From Apteryx mantelli (Eukaryota; Chordata; Aves; Apterygiformes; Apterygidae), in NCBI RefSeq assembly GCF_036417845.1, contig NC_089979.1, positions 114,671,415-114,735,414 of the forward strand: a stretch of DNA of 64,000 nt. Reading direction: 5' to 3'. A program made the translations under genes and the position numbers. Positions 9,583-21,500 of this stretch are shown one piece after another. The notes beneath the pieces were generated by a model. It did not search any database, had not been told where the DNA came from, and was given only the letters and a program-made list of their open reading frames with translations. Position 1 is the stretch's first letter. Every line of letters begins with the position of its first letter.

Positions 9583-12500
9583 ACACACACACATTATATA
9601 TATATATAATTTTTTTTTCTTTGCAGAAGCAAAAGCTTCACCACAGAGGCCGCTTAAATCTCTCTTATTTATTTATTTATTACCGTCCTTTTCAGGCGAA
9701 GTTGTTTATAATACGAGCCATTTTCTAAATACCTCCAGCTTAAGTTACTCTGTTTATTTATCTGGCTTTGCCGTTCGTTGAATAATATCACACCCTAAGG
9801 TAGTGATGTTTCTCTTCGCTGGTATGGAACTAAACCTTCTGTTAAATATTTATTGCACGTCATCTGTGCTTTTAAAAGTCAAATAAAAAGAGTCTCCGGT
9901 ATTGTTCCTAGTTAACAAGGACTAATAACATTTGTACGTAGACCTGAAAACTCCCTTATTCCACAGCTACTCGATGCGGGCTCATACGGACTGTTTTAGT
10001 CTACAGTAATTGCGAGGATTTTTATAATAATTCTTCGGGATTTTCGGGTAAGCGATTTCACTCATATTCGGTCGCCTTGATTCAGATTCCCGAAGTCTTT
10101 AAAAAAAGTTAGTATCTCCCCTCACCCCGCATTTCTGTGACTTGTATTCCTTGGATGCATACAAGAGTTCGCAGAAAACTACGAAAAAAAGAATGTATTA
10201 AAAATTCTCGGCGCCAATAAACAAGATTTCATTCAAGATTAAAGGAATTTTAATGTCTGCTCCATCTAATTAAATGACTTAATAGATTTCACGTATTCTA
10301 GGAATTCCTTGTAAGTTTAGATATAGTTTTTTTAGTCTGCGATAGTGTAGGCCGGGTATGTTATAAAATGCCTGTTTGACATATTTAAACAGTCTCGAGT
10401 TAAACACATCTCTCTTCTTTTTTTTTCTTTTTTTCCTTACAAGGCTGTTTTGAAAACGTTCGCTCAATTCATATTTCTATTTTTTTTAACTCCATTGCCC
10501 CACAGTTCAATTAGAAACTGAGGGAAAACGACTGTCCGTAACTCAGCTTTTATTTGCTGAAAATTTGGGCGGAATCTCGCTCTTTTATTTATTTATTATT
10601 ATTATTTTGATTTTTTTTTTTTTTTTTTTTTTTTTTTGCACGGGTCCCGCGGATTTGTTGCCTTGAGTCCGGCGGCAGACGCGGGCGAGCCACCCACAAG
10701 AAGCCGCAGCAGGGCAGCGGGGCTCTCCGCGGCTGAGGTTATTGCAGTAATGCTCCATCCTCTCAATTCCTGCCGCTGACACGCAAATTGGACCGGTAAA
10801 TGCGCCGCCGCCTGCCGCGGCTGCCGGGCCGGGCGAGCTGCCCCGCGCAAGCAGCGCGGCCGCGCATCCCGCCGCGGTGCCTCGGGCCCTTGTCGCAGCC
10901 GGAGCCGAGCGCTCCCGTTTTAACGAGAATTAATGACCTTTCCACGGAAATCCCCCCCGGTAGCGGGGGGCAGAGCGCAGGGCGGCCCGGCCTCTCCGCG
11001 CCCCGCGGAGGGAGCTGGGGCCGCGGCCGCTGCGCTCCTGCGGCCCCCGGGCACCTCGGGGCACAGGCGCCGCTCGGGGCCGCGGGGGCTGGCGCGGGCG
11101 AACCGCTACCGTCCGAAAAGCAAAAGCGTCGCTCCCACCGCAAATCATGAGCTGACGCCCTTTGCTCGGGTGAAGGCTGAGTGCCTGCCTCTGGAAACGA
11201 GCTTGCTGTCGCCGGTAGCCCCGTCCCGGCTGAACCTCCCTTCTTTTCTCCCCCAAACCCTGCAGAGCAATTCGTGGAGAAATCCTCCTGCGCCCAGCCT
11301 TTGACCGACTTGTCCAGCCTGGACCCTCACGGGGATTTTAGCACGAGCCCTTCGTCCCTGTGCACCGAGCCCCTCATCCCCACCACCCCCATCATCCCCA
11401 GCGAGGAGATGGCCAAAATCTCCTGCAGCCTGGAGACCAAGGAGCTCTGGGACAAGTTTCACGAGCTGGGCACCGAGATGATCATCACCAAGTCGGGGAG
11501 GTAAGGCTGGACGGCAGCGCGCCGGGGGAGGGCAGGGCACCGAGATGTCCTCTCCGGGCAGCTGTTTAAGTGGAAATTAAACAAAAACAACGACAACCCC
11601 CTCCCCCCAAACATTCAGAAGAGCCTTGATCTTGGGGGAGCAGCAGGGCCGGGGGGGCCCCCACCGGCGGGCGCTGCTAGCAGGACTCGGCTCCCCGCGG
11701 CCACTGCTCGGCCACCGCGCAGACCTGTCCTCTGCGGGAGGCTGAGCTCGTACGGGACAAGTCCCAGCGTTTTTGGTACAAATTTAGACGCCCTAATAAT
11801 CTGCAAGGAAGCCCCTAGCTTGCAAGCGAGTGGAAGTCAGCACTGTGGCTGAAAGCTGCTTTGCATTGCGCAGCGACTTTGCAGGGCTGCGTTGGTACAG
11901 ATATATGCAAATGCAGGGTCGCGGAGCAGTAATTCTGTTTTTTTGTTGTTTTTTTGGATGAACGTGTCTTTTCTCTGTTTGCATATCATGTGCAAAACAA
12001 TCGCAGGTTTTCTAGTCATCTCAAAGCATTGAGCTTTCTCCCTAAGGCTCTTTGGGTTTGGGTCAGCAAAATGCAGTCGTAGGAGCCAAATGTCAGTTTT
12101 TGTAATCCCCAAAGTTACTTGTTATTAATATAGCTCCCTGATGATTTTTATAACTAGCCAAATATATCAGTGTGTGTTTAAAAAAAAACGTGTAAAATTT
12201 GCAATGTGAAGTTCAATTTTTTAAAAAGTTGCTTAACTTCATTTCTGGTATGTGGCAAAACATTGCATTTTAAAATCTACGTTTTGTCAAAATTCAAGTG
12301 AAGAAAAGGAAGCTTACATGTGGCAATACTTCTTGGGAATATTGTGGACAGGCTAAAACAAGATGCATCTGCAGTTTGTGGGGATACTCATGGAAATAAT
12401 TTCTGCAGTATTTCCCTAACCCTAGCATGGATCCCACAAAAATAAATGTTTGTAAGAACTTATGTACCTTCGGTACAACTGTTTTCTGAAATCATTGTTT

Positions 12501-15500
12501 GTGCACATTAAGAACCAGGCAAAAAATGCATTTTTCTCCTTTTTCACTGTTACCATTTTATCTTTTTGCTTCAAAGAAATTATTCCAATTTCTAGTTGTT
12601 GTTTCTGTGTCTATTATAGAGATACGTGGGATTTAATTTCTATCACGCTGAAATAGAAGCAATTGATGTTTCCATTTTTTTCCAGGAGTTTTAAATGTAA
12701 TTCTTATTTGTGGTAGCTTTTCAGAAGTTTTTATTTCTGCTCTCCATCCGCCTGTTTATTTTCTGATCTGCCTTTATTTCAGGAGAATGTTTCCTACGAT
12801 CAGGGTTTCCTTTTCGGGAGTGGATCCTGAAGCCAAGTACATTGTGTTAATGGATATAGTTCCTGTGGACAATAAAAGATACAGATATGCCTACCACAGG
12901 TCTTCCTGGCTAGTAGCTGGAAAAGCTGACCCTCCACTCCCTGCAAGGTTTGTAGATTTTACAGCTGGTTTGTGTGTGTGTGTGTGTGTGTCCCTTCAAG
13001 AAATACCTATTAACCTTTCAATGCTGTTTGCAAACAGTGATCTGCGAGCCTGAGACCTTGCCAAAAAAAGTTGATTTGAAAACTCTGATTAATTTCTGTG
13101 AGGCAGAATCAGGCCTCAAGTCTCTGCATGAGGTTTGATTTATACTGAATGTTCCAAAGCTGTGCAGGATTTGGCTTAATGCTGTTTTATATTTTTTAGA
13201 AGAAACTTGTCTCAATTTAGATCATGAAACTTTTTTTAAAAAAGTCTTTGATTTGTGTGTTGGTTCCCCCCACAATTCAACCTTATAATTTAAAGCAATC
13301 CAAGCACCACCAGGCAAGTCCAAGTAGAAATACTACATTACAGTACAATGCTGTTTATGCTTGAAATGATATTATTTCTTGATAATATATCCGATGTTTA
13401 CTAACTAATAATTTTATTCCTGCTTTTAGTTATCTCTTACACAGCAGTCAAGGTATGTACTGGTGTATCCCCAGTAGAGCTTTTTTATTTTTTTTAAGGA
13501 ATCGTAGCATTTTTCTGATACCTTAGGAAAAAAAAAATCAAGTAAACTAGCACCCTTTCCTGTTCAGAACAAAATGTGTAGAAAACTCATTTCTAAAATC
13601 CTTCCATTACTGTAATTAATGTCTGACTTCTTTCGGCACTGGGAAACTGAGGCTACAGCCCTAGGCCTTATGGTAGGAAAGCATTTCAGCGGCGACCTAT
13701 ACTTTATCATATTTAGCACAGCACTTCAGTATGTACTTAAGTCCCCACGACCAGTAAGGCAGAAGCACATGCAGCCTTGCTGAGTCAGAGCTGGAGATAC
13801 GGCAGCAACGTGGGTGCTGTTCTGGCTCCGCAAGAAACCTTTCTGACATGTGGAGAGCTCTGCGCAGGCACACAGATCCCCTCCAGGTGTCTTAGCCCAG
13901 GGTTAAGATCTTGGGTATTACAGAACAGGAATTAAAACAGAAGAAATGGAAGCACATTTTTAGGTGTGGGTGCGAGACCAAATCCCGAACAATTTTCTTA
14001 TATAAATAGTTCTGCTGAAATCTTGCTGACTCTGGATCTCTGGAAGGCAGCTCAGGGAAGTAAAGAAAAAGTGCATGCGTGGAAGCTATTATTAAAGACA
14101 GCAACCTAGGAGTTATGCTGGCTTTGTTTTCAGGGCCAAAAACTCCTTCTTGTAATGTGGTTAACAGCTAAGGGCTTCATTTTGAAGTATTGTAATAGGC
14201 ACTGCTCAAACCCCAAGGAAAAAGATGACTCTTGTTCCCAAAGGAGTCAGCGTCAAACAAAAATTAAGGAAAGACAGAAATAGTCTCAGGGCAGGGTTTT
14301 CCCCTTCTTCTTTGTGTGTTAAAGTCCCTAGCTTTTTTGGGGTACCTTTAGCTAGACTGCTAATCCACATACCATCTGGCATAGAATAGCTCAATGAAGA
14401 AATTCTCACGAGACTAAGACAGGAGGCTGATCCTTGAAGTAATTAGCAAATTCCTTACCAACTTTTATAGAGATGAGGTCAAACCTTATTGCAGTTTACT
14501 ATTTATTATCATATTGGTAGTTCTTAAAGGTCCCCATCAGGTCAGTGCCCCTGTGTGCTAATGTATACATATGCTGCATAGCCTGTTTCATTTTCAGGAT
14601 GTTTAGACAAAGCAGAACTGATAACAACATGGGCACAGATTACTTTTTATTTCTATAAATGGTACTTGCACATATGTATATGCACTTTCTGCTTTTTGGA
14701 CTCCTATTTGATGAGAAAAGGCTGTCAAGGGGTGGTACATGCTGGTGTGCTTGCATCACTGTTGCTGTTTCTGGAGCATTAATGCATCTTTTGAGGTGGG
14801 ACGCCTCAATCCTGCTCGAACACATTAAAAGTAGCAGTCCCCCCATCTTAAAATGGTCCTGCTCCAGGAACAGAAACCTTCAATGAAGTTATCGCTCGTG
14901 ATTTCTTTCCTTCAAATGTTTTAGTGCTGGGGACGGTCGTGCCAAGGTGCTAACTCCACATGCACATTGCTCTATTCACCTGGATAGTCTCAAAGGCATC
15001 AGGGGAATTATGCCCAAGTCACATTATGCAGGGGTGTAAGGCTTTGCCTCAAACCCATAGGACTTTTTGCTCTTTTTAGTCTAAAAATAACTTTAAACAC
15101 TAAAACAACTCTTCTCAAAATTAGTAAGTATTCTGTGATGCTGTTTGAAAGATTAGTCCTTCAGGGAACTTAACTACAAAAAACAGTTTTTATCCCTGTC
15201 TTCCTGCTGTCAACATTTAAGACAACTTTATTTTGCCACAGACACTTCAATAAAAGTACTTTTCAGAAAGTCTTTTGTAAGTCTCCTGAAGTGCTATCTG
15301 GGGATAGAATTCCTATGTGATATTTTGTGTTTGTTCTTCCAAGTTGCAAAGACTATTTGAAAGAAGTATCAGCTTAATAAGTTTCAGCATGTACCTTTAG
15401 TGCCTATTCTTCCTTTTCTACCTTCCTTTTCATAAAGAGTTTTTTTGCTGTTGTTTTAGGTTTTTGGCAACATTGGCCTGCCCATAATCATTTGTTTAAT

Positions 15501-18500
15501 GTAGCTGCAGTATTTACACACTTACAGAAAACTCTAGGAAGGAAACTTTTAGAAAAGGTGTTATTTTATTTTGCAAATTACCTGTTTGTAACATTAAGGT
15601 AATTAAAAGTTGCATGCACAGAGAGCTTGTAGGACCGGTCCAACTGTAAACCAGATAGAAGGAAAATGGTATAGTGTTCCAAAATATACAAGAAGCAAGC
15701 AGTACCCAAATCATGGATATCTCATGAAACATTAAATACCTTGGAGCAAATTTAGGTCCAAATAAGGCTCCTAAAGCCGTTGTGAATTCAAGTGCGCAAG
15801 CTCTCCCGTGTGGCTGACCTTTGGCGGCAGAGCTCGCGCTCACTGCAGCGGGAGTTGTGTGCGCTTCGGTGGAATGTGCACGTTTAGTCCTCTAATCCCT
15901 TTGCTCATGCACACTTGCAGTCTCATGGATTCCCTCTGCTTCAGATGGCTTTATATCTAGTTCTGAATCCTCCATTCCAGGCTGTACAAGATCAGGCCAT
16001 AGGAGAAGTATGCTGATAGGTGTAGTTCAAACATGGGGAACCACGTGTTCATGTGGGATCGAAGATGTAGCAAATCAGTAAAGAAAACAAGGTCTATTAA
16101 TACATTTAAGTAACTGGTATTCAGGTACCAATCCTTCAGTGACTTTCCTGTTAGCTCTCTGCTAACACCCAGGTAATCCATAGCTTGGTAGTGGTGTCAA
16201 ACATTAACTGTGTACAGGGTAAAACAATTGTGCTCAGCTTTTAAACACTTAAAGATCTTTACTCACTCCCCAAGCACATGTTTGAAATAGTTTGGCTTTT
16301 TGGTCCCAATTAGCAAAACCTTGTTAAGCCTGACACTCTGTGATCACAGTAAACAGTATTAGCTATCCAGCCATTCAGAATCAGGATTCAGGCTCCAAAA
16401 AAAAAACGAAACACGACTGGCTGAAAAATTGCAGAGGTTGAAAGCAATACGTTTAAGATTCCTTTTGTTTTGCCTTTGTGATTTAACCCTTTAAAGATTC
16501 AGATTTTCATAGTTTTCTACAGGAAGGCAAAGAAGTTAATTTTCATGAAAGGTAATATTCTTTTGACATAACAGGATTCCACATCTTGGGTTTTCAAATA
16601 AATCATTGTTTTTCACAAGCCTTGCAGTACAGTCAGGAGAGTCAAGAGCAGCGAGGTCCTGCGTATGTTAGGAACATTTTACTGCAGTACGAATTCTGGC
16701 ACAGCATCCCTGCTGTGGACATAGCTATACCAGCCAGGCTGTGCTCATATCAATTTAAGGAAAACACCCCAAACATCTGAAGTAAGCTACACTGGTAAAA
16801 CTTCAGTTCTGCTAGCAGAACTGTGTCTTGGGGATTTTGCTGGCAAAGACAGAATCCAGGATCAAACCTTTCCTCAGTGAGCAACAGAGCTGGGCTCCCC
16901 AAAGCCTTTAGTACAGACGCTCCTTGATGAGGGGATCCACATAGTCTGTCAGAGTTACGCCCCGTCACTTAGTGGTCTTTCAGTTCTCCTTTTGCCTAAC
17001 CCAAACTATAGCTCAATAAGAGAAAAAAAATATATATGTTTACCTTTTTACCCTGCATCTCAGCACTAACCCACCCGCCTAATGGAACGAATCTATCAGT
17101 GAGGCCAAGTACATCATCTGAAGAGAGAGAGGCAGGCCCTCCACGGGCAATAATCAACACTGACAGACGTGGAACAATTCCAGTTTGACCCAGCTGAAGA
17201 GCTAAATTAGCTTTTAATTCAATGTCACAAAAGAACATTTGAGTTAAATAATTTTCAGCAATTTACCATTCCTGTAAAATCATTGCTCTTAAATAGCCCA
17301 GCACTTGTAAATAGTCTAGTCATAATGTATATATCTTTATATCTACATGTCTTCTGTGCTTCCTTTTCTTCTGCTTAATTTCCCAAGTTGTGGATTGTTA
17401 ATTACATAGCTGCAATTAATTTTTTAATGTCAAATCACTATGCTGGACTGCAGCCTTCAACCTCTTGTAAACACACGTCACCACAGCTAACGTGTGATCG
17501 AGTGCAGGTTAAAATCATTATCACAGCTTAATGTTACATATAAAGAAAAATGCATTTTTATCTGCATTCCCCCATTATCTCTCTAATGACACCATGTTTT
17601 TTCTCTTGGAGCTGTAGTCATTGTTATTTTAAGTGCTTGTTAGTACAGCTGTGGGGAAAGACATGATCAATTTTTCATTTGGGAAAAGACAAAACAGTGA
17701 ATGTTAGTTAATGTCTCCATTTTAGATAACTAGATAAAATAACAGCTATGGTTAGAGAGCAATCTAGCACTTGGACACAGAATTCTTCATTATATTCCGG
17801 TGAATGAAAGAACTCCAGTCATGTGCTCTACTGTCTTTCATTAATGGTCATATTTCAGGCATTCATTAATTTAGGGAGATTATGGGTTGCAGCAAAACTG
17901 TATTATCCTAAGCTCTCAAGGAAATTCATTATATGAATCCATTGCATATCCTGAAAGCAAAATATTGTGGGCTTCTTAATATCTTACAGAGGTGGTGCCC
18001 ACACGCAAGCCAAGTAGTGAGATTTTTATGAACGTGCCTTTTCTGTGTGTTTTTTAGGTTGTATGTGCACCCTGACTCACCATTTACAGGAGAGCAATTA
18101 CTAAAGCAGATGGTATCGTTCGAAAAAGTGAAGCTCACAAACAACGAGCTGGATCAGCATGGCCATGTGAGTAGCCCTCCTGGTGGGAAAGGGTAAAAAA
18201 AAAAATGCAATGAGAGAATTTCTCACTTGTACCTCAGGACTAATCCTGTAGGACAAAGGTCCCAAAGGAAAAAGGCTGCCTTAGCCCAAGGTGACACCTT
18301 TCTTGTCCAGCCCTTCATACCACAGTGGAGGAGGAAGCTGTGCAACGCTTAAATACTTTGGGTTTTAATCTCTCTTTTTGATAATCTCAGAAATCTGTTT
18401 ATTATCGTTCGTAAGCACTACCTTTGCATAAGCATCACCATTGTGTTTACCTTTCTGGAGGAGGGAGTGTGGCATCATCTGCCTTGTCTGCCTGGGAATG

Positions 18501-21500
18501 TTTGAGCCCACAGGCTGGACGAGCACATGTTTCCACACGGGTCCTAGAGGCTGTGTCATGCTGGGTTGTTCCTGAGATAGATGGGTAGGGCCCAGGTCAA
18601 CACAAGCAGTCAAATCATGCTCCCTTTCCAGTCGGAGGCAGAGCACCCAATGGGGAAAAATTCAGGGTGAGGTTGCACATAACGGTGAAGGAGAAAGGGA
18701 GGCAGGTGAGCTTTTTGCTGTGCTTCCATCTTCATTTTGCTGTGACCTGGCGGTATGTTTTGCCACACCGCACTGGCTAGCAAGCTCCCATGCTTTTCAG
18801 TGTGTGCTTGGGAGGAGTCCCTTCTGCTGAATAGCATGTCATGACTACAGGCAACCTATTAGGGTTGGGTCCATGGATAATAGCTTTTTTACTTCCAGAC
18901 TCAAGGCAGAATGGATACAGAGTCAGCAGAAAACTGTTAATGTAACACCAAAGCAAGGGCTCTAGAATTATAAAAATAGATACGCCTCAGTTGTTCCCAG
19001 AATAACCTTAGACTTTCTGATACCCAATGTGCCGCAGGGTGGACTTGGGCCTCTAAAGGGAACAGCACTGGGAACAGCACTCTAAAGGGTCCCAGCACCC
19101 AGCACTGATCGGTGCCACTCTGTTGTCAAAAGCTCTGAGGCTGGAAGCTGGAAAATAGGATGCGGAGCTGCTTAGCAATGGGCTCCTGCTATGCTCCTTC
19201 AGTCATCAGTGGAGACGCTGCATTTAGCCACTGGACTGTATAATGCCAGGTAGTAAGAGTCTCTCCTAAGAAGCTGCCTGAAAAGTGCAGGAACGGCTTG
19301 GTGGCACCTTGTAATGGAGAAGGAAGGGCTAAAAGTGACTTTGAGCTAGGCAATTCTCCATGGGAAAGCTGAAGAAGCAAGGGGACAGATTTGAAAGAGT
19401 TGTTGGCTCAGAATGGGACAATTAAAAAGAAAGAGTTTTGATAAAGGAGATGTCAGCAAGACAGGGCTGATTCTGAACAATGAAACATAGGGGAGGATAA
19501 CTAACCTACAAAGCAGAATAATTGTGGCACAGTGACACGTGATATCAGAGAGCCCTCCTGTAGCGAGCTATTTATTGCTTTTGCAGACTGTTTGGCATAG
19601 TGGCCATTTGTCTGAGCTGTGTTCTGTGCAAATACTTCTCATTTGAAAGGGAATTTTTGCTCATTTCAAGACCTAAAAACTGAACCACAGTCTTTATAGT
19701 TTGAAATATATCCTGAAAACTAGAAAAAAGAAGAAGAAAAAAAAATCAAAAGAAAGTCCAGCTAGATGCCTGTGAATTGTTCCTTTGTAAAGATCTGTCG
19801 GTGGATATATTTTTCTTGAATCCTTTTCCCACCATGACTCCCTTCCTGGCTGGCGGAGAATGTCTTTTTTCTCTTTATTTCATAATCTCCAGAAGGGAAA
19901 AGCTGAAGATTTGTGGGCTCTATCATCGAGTGATGATAGAGCAGTATACGTGCGCATTTAAAAAGAAGCATTTTTCATTGTAACAGGGGCCATGTGTGCC
20001 TCTAATAAAGGGCTCGCAGCAGTATATTGCAAACTAGTTAGGAGTGGTGCAGTTCCCAGAAGTCCAGATGAGTATAAAAAAGAAGTAGATCTGAGAAACT
20101 GTCGGGAACTGAGACATGTGACAGAGCAAGATGTAATCATTTCAAATACACGCAGTGGGAGAATATGATCCGTAGCTTAGGAGATGTGGCCTCCTGATTA
20201 ACTTTCCAAGAAACAGCAGAGGTGGAACAGATTCTTTGCACTAAGGCTTTGAACAGCTGAAATCAATGGAAAGTTTTGCTTGTTCAGTTAAGAATAAGCC
20301 CCGAAGGCTTGACGCTGGGTTGAGCTTTGCGTGACAGACATTATGGCTTCGTGGAGCACTCCCTTTTTAATATTTTGTGGTGTTTTATGTTCCAAATTAG
20401 GGTGTCAGGTTTTATGTGCTGCCTTGTTGAAGCTATGTAAATATCATCATTGGATGCTCAGTAGAATTAAGGAACAAATTCATTCTCTGAAGCTTTAAAA
20501 AGGGTGGTTCGCTGTGGTATGGCCAATGGTATTTCTGAGCTCCTGTGTGCTAAGGGGAGGGGAGAATTGAAATGCCTTCTGAAACCTCTCCCTTCTGTTT
20601 GAAAGAACCCTTCTTCACCAAGGAGATCTCTTTAATTGAGCTACTAAAATGTTAATTATGTTTGATAAGGTATGTTGGCTCCTGATGAAGTTTTAATGGC
20701 CTAAAAACTCTCTTTAAGTACTACTTATAGGTACAGAAGATGGAACCAACCTAATTCCAGTCTGTTCTAGTTGCTTGTTTTCTCTATCCCCCAAAAGACA
20801 GGTTTTTTGGCTGTTACGATAATTGTGGTGTTTTATTTGTAGAGTGGTTCGTTTCCTGAAAAGGAATCCACCTGAAGAGAGGAGAGGCATTTGTTTGTTT
20901 TAGCGTTTGTTTGTTTTCACTTATTCTGAGACTTTTGGACTTGGCAAGCATCTCTGCTGATGTATCTTCAGCAGCTTGCGTAACCCTGTAGCTATGCACA
21001 TATTCTTCCCAAGCGTCACACAGAAGTCTTATCTCTGTGTGCATGACATATGGCTTGCTCTATGGAAACGCTTTCAGATATCCTCAGCAGAGAAAGGAAA
21101 TGGCTTCCATCTCTGGATTTTCAGTGCTGAGCAAGTAATTGCTGTTTTCTTGATTGCTGGACATTTATGAACACCGTGATTTTTTCATATTTCTGGTGAT
21201 ATTTTTCACACCGATTGCTGGTCTTAGGACTTTGGATTGCACATAGTTGCAGTGGTATCATCTTTGATTCACGGAGAGATCTGTCATGAGTGTATACATT
21301 ATCACAGTTGCTTTTCTGGTGCAAATGCATACATGGCTTTTGTGACAGCAAAACCTGAATGCGTGAACATTTGCAAAAACAGGCGCAAAGGTGTGAACAT
21401 GACCAAAGAGTAACTGTGAAGCAAGGGTTTCAGAATAGTCTTAGGGAATGATGGACATTTTTTAAAAGATTAAGCTGATAGAAGTTTGAAACCTAAATGC

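Larger units (their letters stand above)
9315..11265 (+). other. TBX20 intron 1 (1951 bp, phase 1)
   Basis: The intron runs from GTGAGT to CCCTGCAG. It holds the rest of the exon 1 CpG island, a GT/AC/TA compound microsatellite (9551-9608) and AT-rich sequence from 9600 to 10600. A 27-base T run follows at 10611-10637. From about 10660 a second CpG island leads into exon 2. Homeodomain-like and TATTAT-rich segments at 9660-10560 look free of repeats. No other exon is seen. Confidence 0.9.
12948..18057 (+). other. TBX20 intron 3 (5110 bp, phase 2)
   Basis: The intron runs from GTTTGT to TTTTTTAG. A GT microsatellite lies right after the donor (12969-12991). The rest is mainly AT-rich single-copy DNA. 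The last 800 bp (17230-17760) carry a cluster of GATA- and NKX2-5-type motifs, described separately. A short stretch at 13630-13670 (GGGAAACTGAGGCT) recalls MIR but is too short to call. No other exon is seen. Confidence 0.88.

Noticed and set aside
8638..9594. Long minus-strand open frame (318 codons) opposite exon 1, with a second at 8204-9064
   Set aside because: The products are Gly/Arg/Ala-rich low complexity, start inside a microsatellite ([11 protein letters not shown]) and lack any domain. They are shadows of GC-rich sequence.
8349..9728. Open frame of 459 codons on the + strand across the TBX20 promoter and exon 1
   Set aside because: It is in a different frame from TBX20. The product is low-complexity (Arg/Pro/Ala) with translated GT and TA microsatellites ([22 protein letters not shown]). 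It is a stop-poor CpG island artefact.
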